Shown here: positions 46,564-55,879 of the stretch, piece by piece | Layout: each line of letters opens with the position of its first letter | Numbering within the stretch: the first letter of the stretch is position 1 | Source: Mycobacteriales bacterium | GTDB taxonomy: Bacteria > Actinomycetota > Actinomycetes > Mycobacteriales > Mycobacteriaceae | Direction of reading: 5' to 3' | Length of the DNA: 64,000 bases | NCBI GenBank assembly: GCA_012842085.1 | Contig: DUTM01000005.1 | Span: 62,001-126,000 of the forward strand | Notes under the pieces: model-generated | The model's database searches: none | What the model was told of the DNA's origin: nothing | The model's input: only the letters and a program-made list of their open reading frames with translations | Made by a program: the position numbers and the translations under genes

Positions 46564-49511
46564 CAGTTAGCCCCCTCCAACCGAAAGAGTGTCGCCAGTT
46601 CCTCATCATCAAGTTCCGTCAGCCAGCTTTCCCCTTCGGACACGACCAGTTCGGAAACAGCTGCTTTCTGGTTGATTATTTCGTCGATGCGTTCCTCAAT
46701 GGTGCCTTCGCATACTAATTTTCGAACCTGCACGTCTTTTGTTTGTCCAATACGGTAAGCGCGATCTGTAGCTTGGTCTTCTACCGCCGGATTCCACCAA
46801 CGGTCACAATGGATGACGTGATTCGCTGCAGTAAGGGTGAGTCCCGTCCCACCTGCTTTGAGGGAAAGCACCATAATGGACGGGCCGTCGGGAGATTGGA
46901 AATCTTGCACCATCTCGCTGCGCGCCTCGCGGCCCAATGAGCCATGTAGGAAGGGCACTTCACAGTCGAAGCGTTGTGCAAGGTAGGACTGCAAATAGTC
47001 ACCAAATTCTTTGTACTGGGTAAAGATGAGTGCTTTTTCTTCCTCCGCCAGAATGGTCGCCAGGAGTTCTTCAATGATGGCGACTTTTCCGGAACGGTGT
47101 TGGCCGTGTCGCAACACTGCAGAACCATCACCCAAATAATGCGCAGGGTGATTGCACACCTGTTTCAGCTTCGTCAAGGCAGAAAGCACCGCCCCTTTGC
47201 GTTTCATGCCTTTTGCCTGCGAAATGCGTTGCATCATGTCGTCCACGACTGCCTGATATAGACCCGCTTGTTCGGGAGTCAGGTTAGCGTGCACTGTCAT
47301 TTCGATCTTTTCTGGAAGATCACTAATAACTCGGGGATCGCTTTTTACGCGCCGCAAAACAAAGGGGGCGGTAATGGTACGCAACTGCTTCGCCATCGCT
47401 TCGTCTTGGTCGCGTTCAATCGGTAACGCATATTTGTGCCGAAATGAATGTTGAGTTCCTAGCACGCCGGGATTGACGACATCCATAATGGATCTAAATT
47501 CTTCCAGGTTGTTCTCGACCGGGGTACCAGTCAATGCCCACCTGTGTCGTGCTGGGATTTTCCGCACCGCGCGGGATTGCTTAGTGGCAGCGTTTTTTAC
47601 ATGTTGGGCTTCATCGCAGACCAGCCGCCACCACTCCACACTGGTGAGTAATTCGTGGTCGCGGTGCAAGAGGGTGTAGGTAGTAATGACAATGTCATTA
47701 TTCGCTACGAGTTGTCGGAATTCGTCGATTTCAGATACGCGATCCGCTCCATGGTGAATAGCCACCGACAGTCCCGGAACAAACTTTTTCGTTTCGTGGC
47801 ACCAGTTAGCCACTAGTGACATGGGGCAAACTACTAGTACCGCAGAATCTTCTGGAACTGCTCCCCTCTGCTGGTCATAGGCAACCACTGATAAAACTTG
47901 CAACGTTTTACCCAAGCCCATGTCATCAGCCAGAATGCCGCCAACTCCGCACTGATCTAGAGTGGCCATCCAGTCCACACCCCGCTGCTGATAGGGCCGC
48001 AATGTGGCCTGCACAGAAGACAGTGGAGGAACCTCCACTACAGCATCCTCTGCGGCGATCCTTTGCACGAGTTCCGTTCCGCTTAATGAATCAATCGGGG
48101 CGGGGGCATCATTACCGAGCAGCTCACGTAGCACGTCACCCGCATCACCCTGCTGGGTTGCCTCCAAGTCCGCCAATTTGAGCGGTGCTTTTTTCTTTTT
48201 CCTGGTTTTATTAGCAATAAATTCTGCTGCCCGGCGCAAGAGTCCCGGGTCAGCTTGTACCCAACCATCTCGTAGCTGCACCAAACCGGACTGTTGCTGC
48301 ACGATATCGAACAACTCAGTTGGGCTTAACACAGTGTCGCCCAGGGCCACTTGCCACTGATAATCCATAATGGCGTCCAGTCCCGCTTTAGGCCCACTGA
48401 CTGCGGAAGATGCATCTTTCACATCGTCTTGAGGCTGGGCTTTGAGCTTCATGGTGACGGGTGCCTTCACCCAGGCGCGGGGTAGCATCACCACGACTCC
48501 CTGTGCCCGCACCAAATCCACTCCCCGCGTCACAAAATCCTGAACTTGGGCAGTGGTCATTAGCCGGTCCTCGCCACAACCGGCAGTAGCCATGGAGTGC
48601 AGTTCTGGATAAGCATCCGTGGCGCGTCCCCACAATTGTTGGGCGCTAGTAAAAGAGGCAGCATCTACCGATGTTGGGTCTAGTGGTTCCGGAGCTCCCC
48701 CGACAATCCGTACCGACACTTCCAGCCCCCACCAGTCTGGGGTTGTCTCGTCCGGCTCATGTACCCGGAAAACTAGTTCCGTATCAGTATCAATGGCACC
48801 TTCCTGCCATTCCCGCAGCCGCTCTGCAGTAGTGAAAGAGCCTTCCCGGTAGGGTTCCCCCGTAATGAGCGCTTCCACAAACGGATGCCGGGGCCGGTTC
48901 TCCAGTGTCGTTAGCTTTTGGCGGGCACATACCGCAACCATGGTGTCGATAAACGCCTCAATACTGGCGAATCCACCGTTGTGTGCCAGTTCCGGGGGCA
49001 TGACATGGAGCAGTTCGGTCAACCACACACGTTGCGCTCCGCCCCCTAACAACTGCCAGCGAGCTTGCCACAAGTTTTTTTCGTGAAAAAGCCGGGGAAC
49101 TATTCTGCCACTTTCGACCCACAGTTGGACTCCTTGCACACAATGCGCAAAATAGTGGAGATCTGCACCCAGGTCGCTCAGACGACCTTCCCGCTGTTCG
49201 ACTATTGCCACTTCGGAAAGAAACTCCCAGGCTGCACCGGCGCTAATAACCATGCATGGAACATTGCGAGAACGTGGCTGGTGTTCCTCCGACACTGTAG
49301 TGAAGGGAAGTCGGTAGCGAAAAGTGGGAACCCGGTCAACTAGTTGTTGGATTACAGGAGAAAAAACATGGGGAGGTAATCCCTGCACGGACTGTGGCGG
49401 CTCCCCGCCGGTTAAATCTCGAATCCACAGCATTAAGCCACGCCCGGCTATCCACCGGCCACGTAGTTCATACCGTATTTCGGTAGCTGTATCTATCGGA
49501 GACGAGGTCAT
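46563..49511 (-). CDS. helZ: SNF2-family DEAD/DEAH helicase, HelZ type (Rv2101)
   Basis: A 982-residue protein. The N-terminal 480 residues are the actinobacterial SNF2-associated region. The motor has Walker A ADDMGLGKTLQVLSVVAYD, the Walker B box LVCDEAQHVKN, TGTPVENNLEEF and the C-terminal helicase motif DRAYRIGQTKDVQVRKLV. It is an ATP-driven DNA translocase of the Swi2/Snf2 class. I favour ATG at 49511 (MTSSPIDTATEIRYEL), although its ribosome site is weak; the frame is open to 49583. It is divergent from the HNH-type gene at 49625 and is the first gene of the HelZ-SWIM-SbcD-SbcC unit. Confidence 0.87.
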   Translation of the reverse strand: MTSSPIDTATEIRYELRGRWIAGRGLMLWIRDLTGGEPPQSVQGLPPHVFSPVIQQLVDRVPTFRYRLPFTTVSEEHQPRSRNVPCMVISAGAAWEFLSEVAIVEQREGRLSDLGADLHYFAHCVQGVQLWVESGRIVPRLFHEKNLWQARWQLLGGGAQRVWLTELLHVMPPELAHNGGFASIEAFIDTMVAVCARQKLTTLENRPRHPFVEALITGEPYREGSFTTAERLREWQEGAIDTDTELVFRVHEPDETTPDWWGLEVSVRIVGGAPEPLDPTSVDAASFTSAQQLWGRATDAYPELHSMATAGCGEDRLMTTAQVQDFVTRGVDLVRAQGVVVMLPRAWVKAPVTMKLKAQPQDDVKDASSAVSGPKAGLDAIMDYQWQVALGDTVLSPTELFDIVQQQSGLVQLRDGWVQADPGLLRRAAEFIANKTRKKKKAPLKLADLEATQQGDAGDVLRELLGNDAPAPIDSLSGTELVQRIAAEDAVVEVPPLSSVQATLRPYQQRGVDWMATLDQCGVGGILADDMGLGKTLQVLSVVAYDQQRGAVPEDSAVLVVCPMSLVANWCHETKKFVPGLSVAIHHGADRVSEIDEFRQLVANNDIVITTYTLLHRDHELLTSVEWWRLVCDEAQHVKNAATKQSRAVRKIPARHRWALTGTPVENNLEEFRSIMDVVNPGVLGTQHSFRHKYALPIERDQDEAMAKQLRTITAPFVLRRVKSDPRVISDLPEKIEMTVHANLTPEQAGLYQAVVDDMMQRISQAKGMKRKGAVLSALTKLKQVCNHPAHYLGDGSAVLRHGQHRSGKVAIIEELLATILAEEEKALIFTQYKEFGDYLQSYLAQRFDCEVPFLHGSLGREARSEMVQDFQSPDGPSIMVLSLKAGGTGLTLTAANHVIHCDRWWNPAVEDQATDRAYRIGQTKDVQVRKLVCEGTIEERIDEIINQKAAVSELVVSEGESWLTELDDEELATLFRLEGAN

Positions 49512-49624
49512 GTATCTATCAAACCAGTTCCCTGTAACTTTTCGAGCGTTAGGTGGAAAAGTAGCACATCTTCTCAGCACCAACCTCCATTACAGTCAGA
49601 TCGCAGTGCACGGACTGACTAAGG

Positions 49625-50347
49625 ATGGAACACCCGTTGGCACCACCCCACTCCCCCGAATCAGCGGTATGGAAAATTCGCTACTCCCGAAAAATATTGT
49701 GGCTCGGAACCGTACTATTGCCGTTAATCATTGCTGGCATCGTCTGGTGGCAGCCCTGGGTTAGTGTGGGTCCCCATCCGGCTGACACTCCTGCTCGCCA
49801 GCAAGCGCGTTTGCTGTATGACCAGCTAGACGTTGTGCCACTGCGCATTACCCGCCTCGGATATGAACGCAGTTGTGCTAAAAATAAGGCGTGTTCTTTC
49901 GGCCCTCCATGGTCGGATAACACACCAGATCCGTTGGGACACAATGGTAGAGATACACGCACAGATATGCTGCTAGGCGTCACATCTTCCCTCGACATGT
50001 ATACCGGAAGTCCCCTCCCGAAACAGCGCAGCCAGCAACATGTGGATCATCTTTATCCGCTTGCTGCCGCCTGGGATTTCGGGGCCTGGCAGTGGCCAGC
50101 GTCGCAGCGTGAACTGTTTGCGAACGATACGCAGCTCAACCTGGTGGTGGTCAGTGGCCGAGTCAATATGGAAAAAGGTGACGCCACTCCCTCCGAATGG
50201 TTACCCCCGTGGAAGCCAGCTCGTTGCTGGTACGCCTACCGCTATATGCAGGTGGCTGTGCATTACGCTTTACCAGTTAGCGAAGCAGATAGGCGTGCCC
50301 TGCACCGCGCAATCCATACTTGTCCGCGGGCGCAAAAGTCACCTTAG
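49625..50347 (+). CDS. Membrane-anchored HNH-type nuclease, DUF1524/GmrSD C-terminal family
   Basis: A 240-residue protein. A hydrophobic segment at residues 24-47 (ILWLGTVLLPLIIAGIVWW) follows a basic N-terminus, so the rest should face outside. The C-terminal domain has the DUF1524 pattern: HVDHLYPLAAAWDFGAW with the catalytic Asp-His, FANDTQLNLVVVSGRVNMEKGD with the Asn, then SEWLPPWKPARCWYAYRY. Four Cys residues in the outer domain fit disulfides. Family members are secreted DNases or toxin-like nucleases in actinobacteria; a nutritional or competitive role is open. The ATG lacks a well-spaced ribosome site and may be leaderless. Confidence 0.75.
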   Translation: MEHPLAPPHSPESAVWKIRYSRKILWLGTVLLPLIIAGIVWWQPWVSVGPHPADTPARQQARLLYDQLDVVPLRITRLGYERSCAKNKACSFGPPWSDNTPDPLGHNGRDTRTDMLLGVTSSLDMYTGSPLPKQRSQQHVDHLYPLAAAWDFGAWQWPASQRELFANDTQLNLVVVSGRVNMEKGDATPSEWLPPWKPARCWYAYRYMQVAVHYALPVSEADRRALHRAIHTCPRAQKSP

Positions 50348-50354
50348 AGGGGGT

Positions 50355-52217
50355 CTAGTAGCGTTTACCTCGTTGGCCACGATGGTTGTCGCGGGAATCC
50401 CGGAACGATTTTTTCTTCCCCTTCGGGTAACCTTTGCCGCCACTTCCTTTGCGCTTATTCTTGTCGCGCTTTTTCTTGTCGCGTCCTCGTTTATGATCGA
50501 AGGAGTCTCGCATCCGTGGGGAATGTTGGTTGTTTTTCCGACGTTTATGAGCGGCAGGATGGTCAGCGGGTGGTCCCGGATCCGGCTCTATATGGATAAG
50601 CTGCCCAGATATGCGAGTCTTTTCTAACTTCTCGAAAAAGTCCGCAGACAGATCAGCTGGCAGATCAACCAGTGAATGGTCTCCCCGAATCGAAATGTGT
50701 CCAATATCGGCGCTGCTAATTCCACCTTCATTGGCGATAGCCCCAACGATTGAAGATGGTTTTGCACGGTGCCGTTTACCGACGGCAATGCGATACGGCA
50801 CGAGGTCTTTCCCAGAGCGGGACTTGCCGCGGTCATCGCCCCGTCGCCCACCTTTCGAAAACGACTTTTGGCGACCGGTAAATTCCTCCACCACTATTTC
50901 TTCAGTGAGCAGGAACTCGTCGGCGTCTTCCACCGACTGCACCGCCAGGGCAGCCGCAATATCAACCATGTCGATATCGTTGTCGGCCGCGTAAAGCTGC
51001 ACAAACCCACGGAAAAGATCCAAGTGTTCACTAGCGAGCGCTTCGGTAATGGAATCGTTGAAGCGTCGCACCCGAGTGTCGTTGACGTCATCCACCGACG
51101 GCAGATTAATTTCGGACAGGGGTTGTCCGGTAACTCGCTCAATTTGGCGAATCATGCGTCGCTCACGCGGGGTAACAAATAGTAACGCCTGCCCGGCGCG
51201 ACCAGCGCGACCGGTGCGGCCAATGCGGTGCACGTAAGATTCCGGGTCGTGCGGCATGTCGTAGTTGAGGACGTGGGTAATACGGTCAACGTCCAAGCCA
51301 CGAGCTGCCACATCAGTGGCGACCAGAATATCTAGTTGCCCCTCTTTAAGTTGGTTGATGGTGCGCTCCCGCTGGGCCTGCACCATGTCTCCGTTGATTG
51401 CGGCAGCACCGAAGCCACGGGCGCGCAGTTTGTCGGCCATCTCTTCGGTCTGCTGTTTAGTGCGAACGAAAAGGATCATGGCTTCGAAGGTTTCTACTTC
51501 GAGAATGCGGGTGAGGGCATCAATTTTGGTGCGGGGACTGACGACCACATACCGCTGTTCAATATTGGCGTTTGTGGTGGTCTTGGTTTCAATCTCGATC
51601 TGTTCCGGGTCGCGCAGATATTTTTCTGAAATCTTCCGGATTGCAGGTGGAATGGTCGCGGAGAACAGTGCCGATTGTTTGTCTTCTGGGGTTTGGGAGA
51701 GAATCTCTTCCACATCTTCCTGAAACCCCATTTTGAGCATTTCGTCTGCTTCGTCGAGAACCAGGTAGCGCAGTTGGGATAGGTCTAGTTTGCCTTTGTG
51801 AAGATGGTCGATAATTCGGCCTGGTGTGCCCACAATAATTTGGGCTCCGCGCTTCAAACCAGCAATTTGCACCCCGTAGGATTGGCCCCCATAGATTGGT
51901 AGGACACGGACTTGTGGCAGATGGCGGGCAAACGCTGTGACGGCTTCTGACACCTGGAGAGCAAGCTCACGGGTGGGCGCAAGGACTAGCGCTTGGGGGG
52001 CTTTGAGAGCGGGATCTATAGCGGCCACCATTGGAAGGCCGAATGCGGCCGTCTTCCCGGTGCCAGTTTGGGCCATTCCCACAACGTCTTTTCCAGCTCT
52101 CAGTAGTGGAATAGTGGCTGCTTGGATATGGCTTGGAGATTCAAATCCCAGGTCGTCGATTGCTGCTAGCAAAGGGGCTGGGAGATCTAATTGAGAAAAT
52201 GTATCGATGATTGGCAT
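50355..52217 (-). CDS. deaD: DEAD-box ATP-dependent RNA helicase, DeaD/CsdA type
   Basis: A 620-residue cytoplasmic RNA helicase for cold-shock and ribosome work. Motifs: AQTGTGKTAAFGLP, APTRELALQ, the YLVLDEADEMLK box, FSATIPPAIRKI and HRIGRTGRAGRAGQA. Residues 480-555 form the DbpA-like RNA-binding domain (YRIAVGKRHRAKPSSIVGA). The last 60 residues are an Arg/Lys/Gly/Asn-rich tail (KKKRDKNKRKGSGGKG). It converges with the HNH-type gene (7-base gap) and lies 42 bases after the MFS gene; the mycobacterial counterpart is Rv1253. Confidence 0.94.
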   Translation of the reverse strand: MPIIDTFSQLDLPAPLLAAIDDLGFESPSHIQAATIPLLRAGKDVVGMAQTGTGKTAAFGLPMVAAIDPALKAPQALVLAPTRELALQVSEAVTAFARHLPQVRVLPIYGGQSYGVQIAGLKRGAQIIVGTPGRIIDHLHKGKLDLSQLRYLVLDEADEMLKMGFQEDVEEILSQTPEDKQSALFSATIPPAIRKISEKYLRDPEQIEIETKTTTNANIEQRYVVVSPRTKIDALTRILEVETFEAMILFVRTKQQTEEMADKLRARGFGAAAINGDMVQAQRERTINQLKEGQLDILVATDVAARGLDVDRITHVLNYDMPHDPESYVHRIGRTGRAGRAGQALLFVTPRERRMIRQIERVTGQPLSEINLPSVDDVNDTRVRRFNDSITEALASEHLDLFRGFVQLYAADNDIDMVDIAAALAVQSVEDADEFLLTEEIVVEEFTGRQKSFSKGGRRGDDRGKSRSGKDLVPYRIAVGKRHRAKPSSIVGAIANEGGISSADIGHISIRGDHSLVDLPADLSADFFEKLEKTRISGQLIHIEPDPGPPADHPAAHKRRKNNQHSPRMRDSFDHKRGRDKKKRDKNKRKGSGGKGYPKGKKKSFRDSRDNHRGQRGKRY

Positions 52218-52259
52218 CCCCTCTAGCCTACCCCCTATAACCTGCGGAAACCTAAACCC

Positions 52260-53513
52260 CTATCGGCGTTCACGAGCGGTGGAAGGTAAAGTCTCGCGGG
52301 CGGGAACCCATGCGAGAGAACTTGCCGCAAGGATGATGCCAGTGGTGGCGAAGGCCCAGGCGAAGCTGAGATGGTCAACGATGGCTCCCGCAGCCAAAGT
52401 TCCTACGATGGACCCCAAGTCGGCTGCCATCTGGACTGATGCGAGAACGGTGCCACCCTTGTAGCCGGCCACCACGTCTCCAATAGCAGCCTGCTGTGCA
52501 GGGTTGATGACACCACCGCCGAGGCCAGCGAAGAAGGACAAGACGTACACCATGCCAATGGTCGTACCTTGTCCTAAGGCGGCCGTCATAATGCCACAAA
52601 TAATAAGTCCACTAATGATCATGGGGCGCCGTCCCCAGCGATCAGACCAATGCCTGGTGGTGTAGAGAGCAATAGCGTTTCCGACCGCAAAGATAGCCAT
52701 TGCTATGCCTGCTTCAGCGGCGCCATTGGTATTGAGGAGAGCCGCTACAAAGAGGGGTAGCAAGGCGACGCGTACTCCGAAGTTTCCCCAACCATTGGAA
52801 AAGTTCGTCACCAAGCAGGCACGGTAGGCCGAGTCTTTTATGACATCTCGGATGCGAAGTTCTTTTTCTGCAGAGATGTCTCCATCTGTAGTTTCTTTCC
52901 TGTTGTGCGCATCACCAGCACTGGTAAGTGCTGAGGGAGGCAATAGGAACCAAATGACGACAATGGCCACCAAGAGTGATGCGGTGTACACGAAGAAGGG
53001 CAGTCGCAGACTGATGTTCCCAAGGGGGCCTCCCAGAATTGGGCCGCTAATGTTGCCGACCAGGAATGCGCCACCGTAGGCAGAGGAGGCGCGACCGCGT
53101 ATGTGAGCGGGAGCCATCCTTACGATCATGCCGGTTGCGGACACGGTAAAAAGTGTTGACCCGATACCGCCCAACCCGCGGTAGAGCAACAATAGCCAAT
53201 AGTTGCTGGCGAAAGCGGTGGCGAGGGTGGAGAGCGCCACAATAAAGACTCCCGTCATGTACATGCGCCGCTCGCCTAAGCGGTTGATGAGAGCACCTGA
53301 TGCGGGGGCGAAAACCAAACGGGCAATACCGAATACGGAGACGATGGCCGAGGCCGCCATAATGCTGACGTTAAAGCTGTGGGCATATTGTGGCAGCACT
53401 GGCGTAATAATGCCGTAGCCGATGGCGATGACGAAGGCAGCGCCGACTAATACCCAGATTCCTCGCGGTAGCTTTTCCGCCGAAGGCTGAGTTGTTTCCT
53501 TGGATTTCCGCAT
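52260..53513 (-). CDS. Major facilitator superfamily transporter
   Basis: A 417-residue protein with twelve membrane segments in two halves. The MFS loop 2-3 motif is FAPASGALINRLGERRMYM and the second-half equivalent is HWSDRWGRRPMIISG. Motif C-like YGGAFLVGNISGPILGGPLG in segment 5 is typical of drug/H+ antiporters, so an efflux role is likely; the substrate is unknown. It starts 12 bases after the M20 peptidase gene, suggesting one operon under the TetR regulator upstream. Confidence 0.85.
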   Translation of the reverse strand: MRKSKETTQPSAEKLPRGIWVLVGAAFVIAIGYGIITPVLPQYAHSFNVSIMAASAIVSVFGIARLVFAPASGALINRLGERRMYMTGVFIVALSTLATAFASNYWLLLLYRGLGGIGSTLFTVSATGMIVRMAPAHIRGRASSAYGGAFLVGNISGPILGGPLGNISLRLPFFVYTASLLVAIVVIWFLLPPSALTSAGDAHNRKETTDGDISAEKELRIRDVIKDSAYRACLVTNFSNGWGNFGVRVALLPLFVAALLNTNGAAEAGIAMAIFAVGNAIALYTTRHWSDRWGRRPMIISGLIICGIMTAALGQGTTIGMVYVLSFFAGLGGGVINPAQQAAIGDVVAGYKGGTVLASVQMAADLGSIVGTLAAGAIVDHLSFAWAFATTGIILAASSLAWVPARETLPSTARERR

Positions 53514-53525
53514 TGCGCCTTCACT

Positions 53526-54884
53526 TTAGGCGCTATCGGCAATTTCTGCCAAGACGCGCGACCCGAATTCCACCGCAGCCACTGGCACCCGCTCGTCAAC
53601 TGCATGGAAAAGTCCGAAACAGTCGAAATCTGCGGGGAGTTTTAAGGGGACAAAACCGAAACATTTGATCCCTAAATGTTGGAGGTGTTTGTTGTCTGTT
53701 CCAGCTGGCAACAGGTAGGGGGTGACGACGCCGTCCGGGTCTTGTTGTTCAACGACTCGTCGAATGCTTTCTACAAACGGATGGTCGGGGTCCACACTGT
53801 AGGCGTTGGGTGCAGTCCAGTCTAGGCTCAAGTATTCAGTCCACTCGGAGCCGAATTCTTTCTCCAACAGGTTCTCAATGTCTTCGCGGAAGCTTTTTTC
53901 TTGTCCTGGCAGTACCCGGCAGTCAATGGTGGCGGTAGCTTCTTCGGGAATCACATTGACCATGTATCCCGCCTTGAGCTGTGTGGGAGCAGCGGTGTTG
54001 CGAATGCTGGCTTTGACGATGGGTTCCCAAAATCCCCATTTTTTGGATAATGCTTCAACATTGTCGTCGGTGATGGTTTCGCCGGTAACTGTGCGGATGG
54101 TATCCAGTAGTGCGTCTAAAGGAGGGGTGTGGACGATGGGGAACTCTGTGCTTGCGATAGCTGCTACGGCACGGGACAGTACTGTGACTGCGTTGACTCC
54201 AGCGGGGCGCGAGCCATGCCCGGCACGTCCCTGGGCAGTGAGCTTCAACCACGATACGCCTTTTTCTCCGACCGCAAGCGGGTAAAACCTTTTGTCGTGC
54301 TCCGGGATGGTGATCGAAAAGCCGCCCCCTTCACTAAGGGCCAGTTCGATACCGTCGAACCATTCTGGTTTGTTCTGTACCAGCCACTGGGAGCCCCATT
54401 TGCCGTCATTCTCCTCATCCGATAGCCACGCAAAAACGAGGGTTCGTTCGGGGGTTCGCTCGGTCAAGGCGTAGTGGCGGGCGACGGCCAGCATCATGCC
54501 ACCAAAATCTTTCATATCGACGGCACCCCTACCCCAGATGTAGCCGTCCTCTATGACCCCACCGAATGGAGGGTGGCGCCATTGTTCAGCATCTGCGGGC
54601 ACCACGTCGACGTGGGAATGGATAAGGAGTGCGTGGGGGTTACGACCAGGGATAGTGACTTTATAGTTGCCGCGCCCCTCCCGCGCTGCCACGTACTCGC
54701 CGGTGAGCCCCACTTCAGAAAGCTTGTTCCGAATGAAGTCGATGACGGTATCTTCCGTACCACCGATATCCGGGTCGCCATTATTAGGAGACGGTATTTG
54801 AATAAGTTGCTGGGTAAAAGTAACTGCTTCGGCAGCTAAAGTTTCCCAATCCTCCCATTGACGGGTGCCACGCTTCGCTAACAT
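53526..54884 (-). CDS. M20 family metallopeptidase (dipeptidase/deacylase type)
   Basis: A 452-residue cytoplasmic enzyme. Di-zinc site elements: LLIHSHVDVVPAD, GRGAVDMKDFGGMML with the bridging Asp, and AWLSDEENDGKWGSQW with the general-base Glu pair. A dimerisation insert spans residues 210-320 (GRAGHGSRPAGVNAVTVLSR). PAGTDNKHLQHLGIKCFGF supplies the late His region. It removes terminal residues or acyl groups from small peptides; the exact substrate is not evident. It lies between the TetR and MFS genes on the same strand. Confidence 0.88.
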   Translation of the reverse strand: MLAKRGTRQWEDWETLAAEAVTFTQQLIQIPSPNNGDPDIGGTEDTVIDFIRNKLSEVGLTGEYVAAREGRGNYKVTIPGRNPHALLIHSHVDVVPADAEQWRHPPFGGVIEDGYIWGRGAVDMKDFGGMMLAVARHYALTERTPERTLVFAWLSDEENDGKWGSQWLVQNKPEWFDGIELALSEGGGFSITIPEHDKRFYPLAVGEKGVSWLKLTAQGRAGHGSRPAGVNAVTVLSRAVAAIASTEFPIVHTPPLDALLDTIRTVTGETITDDNVEALSKKWGFWEPIVKASIRNTAAPTQLKAGYMVNVIPEEATATIDCRVLPGQEKSFREDIENLLEKEFGSEWTEYLSLDWTAPNAYSVDPDHPFVESIRRVVEQQDPDGVVTPYLLPAGTDNKHLQHLGIKCFGFVPLKLPADFDCFGLFHAVDERVPVAAVEFGSRVLAEIADSA

Positions 54885-54921
54885 AGCTCCAGTCTATGGC
54901 AGAAGTGCGGTACGTAAAGGG

Positions 54922-55593
54922 TTAGTTCTGTTGTCCTTCTTCCAGGTACAAGCAGCTAACATCGACGATTGCGCGAACCAAGTTTTGAACATAGCTGCGC
55001 TGTTGGGGAGACATGCGCCGTTCTCCATCCGCGGTCGCAAGCTGCCCCACGGAGAGTATCCGGAAGACCATTCCCAAGCAGGCGTCAGTGATGAGATGCA
55101 CGAACTGATCGGGCGAGACGGTCCAGTTGATGTGGTATTTCTCTGCCGCATTTTGGAACACTTTACGAATCATGTCGTCCAGTGCATCAAAGAAATGGTC
55201 AACGCTGCGGGTGGTGGAGGATTGTGCCTGTTCCCGGAAGCTGCTGATCAACACTTCAAAGAACAGCACCGAGTAGTTGCGTCCGGGAAGAAATTCTTCC
55301 ATCACTTCTAAGGTGCGTTCATAGAAGTCTTCGCGAAAACCTTCAATGCCTTCCCGAGTGGGTTCCCGGATAAGGTTTTCAACATAAACATCGACGACAT
55401 CGTTGACGAGCTTCACTGACATCTCTCGCTGTAGCTCGAGCTTGTCCTCGAAGCAGTAGTGCACTACGCCCAACGATATTTCTGCTTCTTTGGCTACATC
55501 GCGGATGGTGACCTCGGAATACCCTTCACGACTAGCTACCCGTAAAGCCGCATTAACGATGTGTGCCCGGCGGTCGTCTCGCGTCATTCGCAT
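54922..55593 (-). CDS. TetR/AcrR family transcriptional regulator
   Basis: A 223-residue regulator. The helix-turn-helix lies at residues 10-55 (RRAHIVNAALRVASREGYSE then TIRDVAKEAEISLGVVHYCF). The C-terminal ligand domain is all-helical (FRILSVGQLATADGERRM). It is the first gene of a likely TetR-M20-MFS set, 37 bases before the peptidase, and is divergent from kgd with 286 bases between the starts, so it may control either side. In mycobacteria a TetR gene (Rv1255c) lies in the comparable area. The effector is unknown. Confidence 0.85.
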   Translation of the reverse strand: MRMTRDDRRAHIVNAALRVASREGYSEVTIRDVAKEAEISLGVVHYCFEDKLELQREMSVKLVNDVVDVYVENLIREPTREGIEGFREDFYERTLEVMEEFLPGRNYSVLFFEVLISSFREQAQSSTTRSVDHFFDALDDMIRKVFQNAAEKYHINWTVSPDQFVHLITDACLGMVFRILSVGQLATADGERRMSPQQRSYVQNLVRAIVDVSCLYLEEGQQN

Positions 55594-55728
55594 GGTTGAA
55601 GGGAAGCCTTTCTACAAGTCGGAAGAGTGGGTAAAACCCGGCAGTTTAAACGTTCGGCGCCATGTGTATGCACCGGATTAACTGTTACTTTAACTATTAC
55701 ATAAACGCAGTAATTTGAGCTTATCGAG

Positions 55729-55860
55729 AAACAATTTTTAAAGACAGAAAAAGTGATTTTCGCCAACAGCGTCCAAAAATAAAAGATTCTTATTCCAGTT
55801 GTTACCTACATCGCTATGGGTGGGAGATGCGGGTACGATAGGCATAGTAAACAATTTTTA
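55729..55860. repeat. Pair of 12-base direct repeats ahead of kgd
   Basis: AAACAATTTTTA occurs at 55729-55740 and again at 55849-55860, 120 bases apart start to start, the second copy ending 19 bases before the kgd start. TACGAT at 55834-55839 could be a -10 box. The gap 55594-55879 has no gene. The repeats could bind a regulator such as the adjacent TetR, but TetR sites are usually palindromic and these are not. Confidence 0.35.
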
Positions 55861-55879
55861 GGTGGCTAGAGGTTTCATC

